Origin: Spirochaeta sp. | GTDB lineage: Bacteria; Spirochaetota; Spirochaetia; DSM-27196; Alkalispirochaetaceae | Length of the DNA stretch: 6,447 bases | Direction of reading: 5' to 3' | Assembly: GCA_007117185.1 (NCBI GenBank) | Contig: SKHA01000385.1 | Location: forward strand, 1-6,447 | In this document: one piece after another, positions 1 through 5,675 of the stretch | Layout of the letters: each line of letters starts with the position of its first letter | How positions within the stretch are numbered: position 1 is the stretch's first letter | Program-made: the position numbers and the translations under genes | The notes under the pieces: generated by a model | Database searches by the model: none | Seen by the model: the letters and a program-made list of their open reading frames with translations, nothing else | What the model was told of the DNA's origin: nothing

Positions 1-3000
1 ACCCCCTGCCCACCGAACCGGATCGAGAAAAGCTGGAATCATTGGTGGCACAGCTGGTTAAACGGGGACTGGACGGTATCGAGACGTACTACAAGCCGTA
101 CTCCCCGGAAGAGCGGGAGTATCTGGCCTCGCTGGCGGACCGTTGGGACCTGGTGACCTCCGGGGGCAGTGATTTTCACGGATCCGGCGAGCGGGAGCCC
201 GGAGTTGCGATGCCCCGGGAGCGGTGGAAGCAGTTTCGCTCAGCCCTGGGACACCAGATCGCGCCGCAGACCAGCCAGGCCGTCCGTCCCGCCGGGGTGG
301 ACTGGCGGTGGCTCGTTCTCCGCGTTGCTGTCCCGTCGGTGCTGGTGATCAGTTTCTTCGTCTTTCTGCTCTTTGCTGTCCTGATTCCTACGGTTGAACA
401 GCTGCTGCTGGAACGCAAGCGCGAGATGACCGCGGAACTGACCAACTCCGCCTGGAGCATACTCTCGGATTATCACCGCGAGGTTGGGGAGGGAAATCTC
501 GACCTGAGTGAAGCGCAAAGCGCCGCTCTGGAGCGGATACGACGACTGCGCTACGGGCCGGATCAGCTGGATTACTTCTGGATAACCGATATGCACCCGC
601 GAATGGTGATGCACCCCTACCGCAGCGACCTGGAGGGGAGCGACCTCACCGGTTTTACCGACCCCGAGGGAGTTCGACTGTTCGTGGAGTTTGTCCAGGC
701 GGTACGGGATCGGTCCTCCGGGTACGTGCGCTACGTCTGGCAGTGGCAGGACGATCCGGGCAGGCTGGAGGCCAAGGAATCCTACGTGCGGGGCTTTGAA
801 CCCTGGGGCTGGGTGATCGGTACGGGATTGTACGTTGATGACGTGGACCGGGAGATCGCCGCCATCACCGGAAAAATGATCGACGCTTCCTTCGTGGTGA
901 TTCTGATTGCCACGGTCCTGCTGGTGACGGTCATCCTGCAGAGTCTCAACGTTGAACGCCGCCGCAGCGCCGCCGAGCGGGAGCTGCACCTGTCCCACGA
1001 ACGGTACCGCCTGCTTGTGGAAGCCGCCACCGCAGGGTCGCTGCTGCTCCTGGATCGCCGCTGCACCTACGCCAACAGGCCGTTGCTGGAGCTGCTGGGG
1101 TATACCGCGCAGGAACTGGCGCTGCTGGACCTTCACGACATCGTTTTGCCGGACGAGGACGGGGACGAGGACGGGGAGGCAGGGGAGAAACTGAGCCGGG
1201 TTGCCGCCGGTGAAGAGATGCGGGAGCCCTTCGCGGTGCGGCTCAACCCCAGGGATACACCGCCGGTGCCGGCGCTGCTGACCGCGACGCCGGTCTATTT
1301 TGCGGGAAAGCAAGGGGTCATTGTGAACGTTCAGGATATCGCCCACCACGAGGCGATGCGGGCCGCCCTGGGGGAGAGTCACGCCAAGTACGAACGGCTG
1401 GCGCAGAACATCTCCAGCGGGGTGTTTCGCTTCTTCCTTGACGCAGAGATGACGATTCTCGAAGCCAACCCCGCCGGCCGGGGGATTCTGGGGCTCGATG
1501 AGGGGGATGAACCCGATTCGCCGGCCGGGTTCAACGAGTTTCCGACGCACCGGGAGCAGTGTGAGCTCTTCCGGGAGAACCTGCGCAGAACAGGTGCTGT
1601 CCGGGACCTGGTGATGCAGATTCGGCGCCGGGATGGACGAATCAGGACGGTGCGCCTTTCGGCAGTCCGGTCCGAGAGCGCTGACCATTCCCCCGGGGTG
1701 TACGAAGCGATCATGGAGGACATTTCCCAACGGAGTCGCACCGATGCGCAGCGGGATACGTTGATCTCACAGCTGCAGACGTCGCTCCTGTTCCTGACCG
1801 AGCCGGTAGGAAACACCATGGCTGCCGCCGTCACCTGTTCGCTGGATACCACCGTGGCCGCCGCGGTAGGCCGAATGAATGTCGGCAACGCCGAGGCGGT
1901 GGTGGTAGCCGGGCCGGACGGCGCCCCGGTGGGGATCGTTACCGACTTCGATATCCGCACTCGGGTGGTGGCCACGGATTCGGATACGGCGATCCCCGTC
2001 TCCCGGATCATGAGCGCGCCGGTAATCACTATTGATGAGTCCGCGCCGGTCTTTGAGGCGTTTCTCCTGGAGCGGAAGCACGACATCGACCACCTGGTGG
2101 TCACCGACTCCGCCGGCAATCTCACCGGGATCGTGCGCAGCAGCCGCACCGTACGGATAGACGAGTATTCGCCGGTGGTTCTCCTGCGCCAGATCGGCAG
2201 CGCCGGGTCGACACAGGAGCTGGCGGAGTGCCACGGTAAGCTCCCCGTTCTGGTGGGGTCGCTGGTGGATTCCGGGGTGGGGTCGGAGAACATATGCCAC
2301 GTCACCACCGCGGTTTCCGACGGGATCACCGAGCGGGTCATCGCGATCGCTCTGGAGCAGCTTGGACCGCCGCCAGCCCCGTTCGCGTTTGTCGCGCTGG
2401 GAAGCGAGGCCCGGGAAGAGCAGACTCTCCTTACCGACCAGGACAACGCCCTGGTGTACGAGGACGGCGGCGAAGGCGACGCCGGTGACCACACCCAGGC
2501 GTACTTCCAGAAGCTGGCAGAGATGGTGTGCCGCGGCCTCGATGGGGCAGGGTATCCCTACTGTGAGGGCGAAGCGATGGCGGTAGACCCGCGGTGGAAC
2601 GGACCCTACTCGCGCTGGTCCCGATACTTCTCCACCTGGATCGCGGAAGCCGACGGAACAGCTCTTGCCCACTGCAACGTGTTCTTCGACCTGCGCTGCA
2701 TTTACGGAGATCGCCGTCTGGTCCGCCGATTGTGGCGGCATATCGATCAGCAGCTGGAGGAGAACCCGGGGTTTCTCTCGCACATGGCGCTGAACACGCT
2801 ACAGTACAAGCCACCGATCGGAATCTTCGGCCAGATCGTTACCGAATCAACGGGGGGACAGACCCGGGGGTTCAACATCAAAGAGACGATGATGCCGATC
2901 GTCAACTTCGCCCGCTTGTACGCCCTGAAGAACCACCTTGGAGAGACCAACACGTTCAACCGCCTGGAGCAGCTTCACGCCATGGGGGTGCTGCAGGAAG

Positions 3001-3212
3001 AGACGTTCCGCGGTGCGGTGCAGGCGTACGACCAGCTCATGCGCCTGCGGTACCGGCACCAGGTGGAACAGCTGAGACGGGGCGAGACCGCGGACAACCT
3101 GATCAACCTGAAGGAGCTGACGCAGATCGAGTCGAGCATGCTCAAGACCACCCTTTCCCGGATCGCCGGGATCCAGAAAAAGGTGAGCTACGATTTCCGC
3201 GGCTCGGCGTGA
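1..3212 (+). CDS. PHP-Cache-PAS-PAS-CBS-DUF294 membrane signalling protein (5' end outside window)
   Basis: The first full codon is at 3 and the frame is open to the left edge, so the true start lies upstream. A TTG at 42 is not a credible start because the codons before it already match a PHP domain. Domains in order: C-terminal part of a PHP phosphoesterase (3-248) with GGSDFHG at 162-182; membrane helix (about 303-389); single Cache domain (about 399-866) with DYFWITD at 570-590, an MHP motif and GTGLYVDDVD near its end; second helix (about 882-947); PAS 1 (993-1346); PAS 2 (1380-1727); CBS pair (1803-2165); DUF294 GlnD-like nucleotidyltransferase (about 2187-2690) with GS at 2400-2405, the DQD aspartates at 2436-2444 and a likely third carboxylate in FFDLR at 2688; DUF294 C-terminal domain (2724-3176). 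No histidine kinase, GGDEF or HAMP domain is present. The family is associated with acetate/carboxylate symporters, and here the symporter operon converges on it. The target is unknown. The PHP metal-binding N-terminus cannot be seen. Confidence 0.9.
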   Translation, partial: PLPTEPDREKLESLVAQLVKRGLDGIETYYKPYSPEEREYLASLADRWDLVTSGGSDFHGSGEREPGVAMPRERWKQFRSALGHQIAPQTSQAVRPAGVDWRWLVLRVAVPSVLVISFFVFLLFAVLIPTVEQLLLERKREMTAELTNSAWSILSDYHREVGEGNLDLSEAQSAALERIRRLRYGPDQLDYFWITDMHPRMVMHPYRSDLEGSDLTGFTDPEGVRLFVEFVQAVRDRSSGYVRYVWQWQDDPGRLEAKESYVRGFEPWGWVIGTGLYVDDVDREIAAITGKMIDASFVVILIATVLLVTVILQSLNVERRRSAAERELHLSHERYRLLVEAATAGSLLLLDRRCTYANRPLLELLGYTAQELALLDLHDIVLPDEDGDEDGEAGEKLSRVAAGEEMREPFAVRLNPRDTPPVPALLTATPVYFAGKQGVIVNVQDIAHHEAMRAALGESHAKYERLAQNISSGVFRFFLDAEMTILEANPAGRGILGLDEGDEPDSPAGFNEFPTHREQCELFRENLRRTGAVRDLVMQIRRRDGRIRTVRLSAVRSESADHSPGVYEAIMEDISQRSRTDAQRDTLISQLQTSLLFLTEPVGNTMAAAVTCSLDTTVAAAVGRMNVGNAEAVVVAGPDGAPVGIVTDFDIRTRVVATDSDTAIPVSRIMSAPVITIDESAPVFEAFLLERKHDIDHLVVTDSAGNLTGIVRSSRTVRIDEYSPVVLLRQIGSAGSTQELAECHGKLPVLVGSLVDSGVGSENICHVTTAVSDGITERVIAIALEQLGPPPAPFAFVALGSEAREEQTLLTDQDNALVYEDGGEGDAGDHTQAYFQKLAEMVCRGLDGAGYPYCEGEAMAVDPRWNGPYSRWSRYFSTWIAEADGTALAHCNVFFDLRCIYGDRRLVRRLWRHIDQQLEENPGFLSHMALNTLQYKPPIGIFGQIVTESTGGQTRGFNIKETMMPIVNFARLYALKNHLGETNTFNRLEQLHAMGVLQEETFRGAVQAYDQLMRLRYRHQVEQLRRGETADNLINLKELTQIESSMLKTTLSRIAGIQKKVSYDFRGSA
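1152..1175 (+). repeat. 12-bp exact tandem duplication inside the PAS 1 coding region
   Basis: Two perfect adjacent copies of GACGAGGACGGG encode DEDG-DEDG. They form an acidic loop within the first PAS domain and are followed by the degenerate continuation GAGGCAGGGG. The unit is four codons, so gain or loss of a copy would keep the reading frame. It is probably a surface-loop expansion without catalytic importance. Confidence 0.85.
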
Positions 3213-5227
3213 CCGTCGGTCAGCAGCGAGACCACCACGAGGACGATGAAGCTCAGCGGGATCGAGAAGATCCCCGGCTGGTTGAGGGGCATCGGCGCGG
3301 TGGAGGGGTCAAGACCGTAGTGGCCCCACATGTCCGGGCTGAGCAGGATCAGCCCCACCGACGCGATGATACCCACAAGGATCGACGCGATGATCCCCTG
3401 CGCGGTGGTGCGCTTCCAGAAGAGCATCATCAACAGCGCCGGCAGGTTGGCCGACGCCGCCACGGCGAACGCCCATCCCACCAGAAAAGAGACGTTCATC
3501 CCCCTGAACCCGATTCCCAGCACGATGCCGATGAGCCCCACCACCACCGCCACGATGCGGCCGCTGAGAACCTTGGCGGTGTCGGAGAACTCCCGGTGCA
3601 TGAGGTTACCCATCAGATCGTGGGCCACCGCTCCCGAGGCGGCCATGATCAGCCCTGACACGGTAGCCAGGACGGTGGTAAAGGCGATGCCGGAAATCAT
3701 CGCAAAGAGCACTTCCCCGAAGCTGCGCGCCAGCAGGGGGGCGCTCATGTTGCTCGTCTCCGGATGGAGCGCACCGGCCAGTATCGACCCCACCCCCAGG
3801 TACATCGTCATAACGTAGAACAACCCGATGCCCGCGATCGCCACGATGGTCGACTTGCGCGCGGCCTCGGCGCTCGGCACGGTGTAGTAGCGGATCAGAA
3901 TGTGCGGAAGCGCGGAGGTGCCGAGGAAGAGCGCCAGCATAAGGGAGATGAAGTTGAGGCGATACAGGAGTGTACTCATCGCCGGGGCGCCCGGCTGGGC
4001 ATCAAGGGGGAACATCAACCCCGGTCGCATGAACGTGGAACCGGCGGTAGCCTCTTCATAGTGAACCGTCACCGCCTCGCCGTCGCCGGTGGTGAAGGAG
4101 ACACTCCGGGGACGCTGGATCTCGGTGCTGCGGTCACTCAGCAGCGCCAGCAAGCGAATCGGTCCCACCGGGCCGGTCTTTCCGTCGTACTCATCGGCGA
4201 TGGCGGTTACCGCGCCCATCTGGCGCAGGCGGTTGGCGGGACTGTCCGGGGCACCGTTGACCAGGATCGTGCCGTCGGGACGCACCGTGCGGGACTGCGC
4301 CTCCACCAGGGTTGGCCCGCCGGGAGAATCCCGATCCAGCCGCCACCAGTCCTGAATCATCACCACCGGCTCGCCGCCAATCCGCACCACGGCAGTCGGG
4401 TCGAACGTGACGGAGCGGCCCTTGATCTGTACGGCGTACCCGCCTCCCGGCAGGGACTCAGCCGGAACCGGACGGAGCAAACGGTAAAACGCTCCCGTCT
4501 CTTCACCGGTGTAGGGATCCGCGATCACGTGCCGGTTCGTCAGTTCGGCGCCGGTAAAGTCTACCGGCTCGCGCCGGTACTGGTAACTCGCCAGGTCAGA
4601 GGCACCCTCCTCGCGGGGGCGCTCGGTGGTGTCCACTCCACGAAAGAGAACGGCCACCGTCAGCACCAGGGCAAAGGTGAGCAGCAGACCGCCATTGAAG
4701 AACTGAACGTACGTGGTGGAGGTCATCCCCCCACCGGCGACGATGATGATCACCACCGTACCAACGATGATCACTCCCCAGTAGTGGGGTATACCCAGTA
4801 ACGGCTCCACAAGGACCCCGGCGCCCACCATCTGCGGCACCAGGTAGAACAACGATACCACCAGCACGCTCAATCCTGCAGCGAGCTGTATTCCCGGGTG
4901 GCTGAAGTTTCGGTTCAGGGCGTCCGGGAACGTAAACGTGCCCATACGCTTCATCGGCTCGGCGATGACAAAGAGCGCCACAATCCAGCCGGCAAGAAAC
5001 CCGATGGAGTAGAGAAAACCGTCGTACCCGTAGAACGCGATCAGCCCGGCGATCCCGAGAAAGCTGGCCACGGAGAGATACCCACCGGCAAAGGCGACGC
5101 CGTTCACCCCCCAGTGTACCGAGTTGCCGGCGACGAAATATCCACCGACCCCTGCCGCACGCCGGCTGGTGTAGGTGGAAACCGCAAGGACAAGACCCAC
5201 GAAGAGAATGAAGACAATGATCGCCAT
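3188..5227 (-). CDS. ActP-like sodium/monocarboxylate symporter (SSS family) with enlarged extracytoplasmic loop
   Basis: This 679-residue membrane protein is expected to import a short carboxylate such as acetate, propionate or pyruvate with a cation. Family signatures are the conserved stretch around residues 43-94 (GGYLSVASFLGIAG, GYDGFLYSIGFLAGW, AEPMKRMG), PQMVGAG at 131-137, GGGMTSTTYVQ at 165-175 and ALPHILIRYYTVPSAEAARKS at 439-459, which closely resemble the ActP/MctC group. About thirteen hydrophobic helices can be drawn. E. coli ActP is about 550 residues; the excess here is a hydrophilic stretch at about residues 197-415, after helix 6 and predicted outside by the positive-inside rule. 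The ATG follows directly on the stop codon of the upstream DUF485 gene (TAAATG), so translation is probably coupled; only a loose G-rich Shine-Dalgarno precedes it. The 3' end overlaps the convergent sensor gene by 25 bp. The substrate is inferred from the family and not shown by the sequence. Confidence 0.93.
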   Translation of the reverse strand: MAIIVFILFVGLVLAVSTYTSRRAAGVGGYFVAGNSVHWGVNGVAFAGGYLSVASFLGIAGLIAFYGYDGFLYSIGFLAGWIVALFVIAEPMKRMGTFTFPDALNRNFSHPGIQLAAGLSVLVVSLFYLVPQMVGAGVLVEPLLGIPHYWGVIIVGTVVIIIVAGGGMTSTTYVQFFNGGLLLTFALVLTVAVLFRGVDTTERPREEGASDLASYQYRREPVDFTGAELTNRHVIADPYTGEETGAFYRLLRPVPAESLPGGGYAVQIKGRSVTFDPTAVVRIGGEPVVMIQDWWRLDRDSPGGPTLVEAQSRTVRPDGTILVNGAPDSPANRLRQMGAVTAIADEYDGKTGPVGPIRLLALLSDRSTEIQRPRSVSFTTGDGEAVTVHYEEATAGSTFMRPGLMFPLDAQPGAPAMSTLLYRLNFISLMLALFLGTSALPHILIRYYTVPSAEAARKSTIVAIAGIGLFYVMTMYLGVGSILAGALHPETSNMSAPLLARSFGEVLFAMISGIAFTTVLATVSGLIMAASGAVAHDLMGNLMHREFSDTAKVLSGRIVAVVVGLIGIVLGIGFRGMNVSFLVGWAFAVAASANLPALLMMLFWKRTTAQGIIASILVGIIASVGLILLSPDMWGHYGLDPSTAPMPLNQPGIFSIPLSFIVLVVVSLLTDGHAEPRKS
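3210..3222. repeat. 13-bp inverted repeat at the convergent gene ends
   Basis: TGACCG-T-CGGTCA is a perfect inverted repeat with six-base arms around one central base. Its first three bases are the stop codon of the plus-strand sensor gene, and the rest lies in the last codons of the minus-strand symporter. It has no T tract on either strand, so it is not a standard intrinsic terminator. It could slow polymerases or be chance in GC-rich coding sequence. Confidence 0.5.
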
Positions 5228-5491
5228 TTACTCGCACCCCCCGGCGTTGCCGGATCGGCACATGAAGTTGTACACAATTGCCAGGGCGATGGCGATGAAG
5301 ATGAGTGCCAGTCCGTAGGTGATTGCCAGGTTGAGCCCCAGCACCGCCGGTGCTCCCGTTGCCGCCGGGAAAAACACGCTGAGAGCGACGAATCCGATGT
5401 ATACCAGTGAGTAGAGGAGTGTCATGCGGATTCCGATACGGGACTTGTAGCGTTCAAACGCCTGCTCCCGAGCATCCGGTCGATCTTCCAT
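5228..5491 (-). CDS. DUF485 (YjcH-like) small inner-membrane protein, symporter partner
   Basis: This 87-residue protein has a charged N-terminus (residues 1-22), a membrane helix at about 23-43 (containing YIGFVALSVFFP) and a second at about 50-76 (starting near LGLNLAITYG), then a short polar tail with two cysteines. Size, two-helix layout and the GFVALS / NLAITYG pattern fit DUF485, whose members sit next to ActP-type symporters (yjcH-actP arrangement). The small soluble:sodium symporter subunit family DUF4212 was considered but its N-terminal aromatic signature is missing. The ATG start is set by a perfect AAAGGAGG six bases upstream. It is the first gene of a two-gene operon, and its TAA stop abuts the symporter ATG. 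The molecular role is not established; assembly or modulation of the symporter is inferred. Confidence 0.85.
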   Translation of the reverse strand: MEDRPDAREQAFERYKSRIGIRMTLLYSLVYIGFVALSVFFPAATGAPAVLGLNLAITYGLALIFIAIALAIVYNFMCRSGNAGGCE

Positions 5492-5497
5492 ACCGCG

Positions 5498-5505
5498 CCT
5501 CCTTT
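5498..5505 (-). promoter_or_regulatory. Strong Shine-Dalgarno for the DUF485 gene
   Basis: On the minus strand AAAGGAGG lies exactly six bases before the ATG ending at 5491. It is a near-ideal ribosome binding site and fixes the start codon. The following symporter gene has no comparable site, which fits translation coupled from this one. Confidence 0.85.
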
Positions 5506-5530
5506 AATTGAGTACGATAATTGAGACGAT
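5506..5530. repeat. Two-copy tandem repeat in the operon leader
   Basis: On the plus strand AATTGAGTACGAT (5506-5518) is followed at once by AATTGAGACGAT (5519-5530), identical except for one extra base. The pair directly abuts the Shine-Dalgarno of the DUF485 gene and lies just downstream of the candidate -10 box on the minus strand. The position suits a repressor operator or an RNA-level control site; the role is inferred. Confidence 0.6.
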
Positions 5531-5539
5531 TGACCAACT

Positions 5540-5548
5540 ATTTTAACA
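5540..5548 (-). promoter_or_regulatory. Candidate extended -10 promoter for the DUF485-symporter operon
   Basis: Read on the minus strand, TGTTAAAAT gives a TGn extension plus TAAAAT, five of six matches to the sigma-70 -10 consensus. No good -35 box is found at 16-18 bp spacing, which is tolerated by extended -10 promoters. The start would fall near 5533, giving a leader of about 40 nt that contains the tandem repeat and the Shine-Dalgarno. The surrounding DNA is clearly more AT-rich than the genes. Confidence 0.4.
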
Positions 5549-5574
5549 CGATTTCTTAGATCTCAGTGAAACGG

Positions 5575-5598
5575 AAAAACCGAGTGGAATACCACCGG
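5575..5598 (-). terminator. Intrinsic-terminator-like hairpin on the minus strand
   Basis: On the minus strand CCGGTGG, loop TATT, then CCAC-T-CGG form a seven-pair stem (six G-C pairs) with a single bulged T, followed directly by TTTTT. It lies upstream of the candidate operon promoter, and no minus-strand gene ends before it in the window. It may block transcription entering from the antisense strand of the nuclease gene, or act as a leader attenuator if the real promoter is further upstream. Confidence 0.35.
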
Positions 5599-5619
5599 AA
5601 GGAACTTCTTGAAGAAAAT

Positions 5620-5627
5620 CCCCCCCC
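5620..5627 (+). repeat. Run of eight C upstream of the nuclease gene
   Basis: A homopolymer of eight C lies 48 bases before the GTG start of the Rpn gene, inside the intergenic region. Such runs are prone to length change. It is also complementary to the five-G run at 5667-5671 just before the start codon. Confidence 0.6.
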
Positions 5628-5666
5628 ACACAAGCGCTGACGCCACCCACCTCCGTATTACCTATA

Positions 5667-5675
5667 GGGGGAAGG
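5667..5675 (+). promoter_or_regulatory. G-rich ribosome binding region of the Rpn nuclease gene
   Basis: GGGGGAAGG runs right up to the GTG start. The GGGGG part is placed about as a Shine-Dalgarno should be but departs from the AGGAGG form used by the DUF485 gene. No convincing plus-strand promoter was found in the 160 bases upstream. Confidence 0.35.

Noticed and set aside
240..1730. 496-codon open frame on the minus strand
   Set aside because: It mirrors a well-recognised plus-strand coding region; its product is proline- and histidine-rich with no family resemblance. Typical of high-GC antisense frames.
42..3212. TTG at 42 as the true start of the sensor gene
   Set aside because: The frame is open to the left edge, and the codons from 3 to 41 continue the PHP-like sequence without interruption. 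The start lies outside the window.
297..3212. Separate sensor gene starting at the GTG at 297, just before the first membrane helix
   Set aside because: It would give a neat Cache/DUF294 protein, but the GTG has no convincing ribosome binding site and no stop separates it from the PHP sequence. It remains a fallback if the fusion proves false.
2594..3658. 354-codon plus-strand open frame spanning the sensor/symporter junction
   Set aside because: It lies out of frame over two clear genes, and its product is a low-complexity Arg/His/Asp-rich string.
3764..4801. 345-codon plus-strand open frame antisense to the symporter
   Set aside because: It is antisense to a confident membrane protein gene; composition is that of a GC-rich shadow frame with no recognisable domain.
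5530..5558. Plus-strand promoter with a TTGACC -35 box at 5530
   Set aside because: No acceptable -10 box follows at 16-18 bp spacing (TTCTTA or similar), so the promoter of the nuclease gene is left unassigned.
5572..5582. CGG-AAAAA-CCG as an alternative hairpin competing with the terminator-like stem
   Set aside because: Only three base pairs support it, too weak to argue for a switch between two structures.
5606..5616. TTCTT-G-AAGAA inverted repeat as an operator or hairpin
   Set aside because: Arms of five A/T-rich bases around a single base are too short to separate from chance, and the symmetry does not extend outward.
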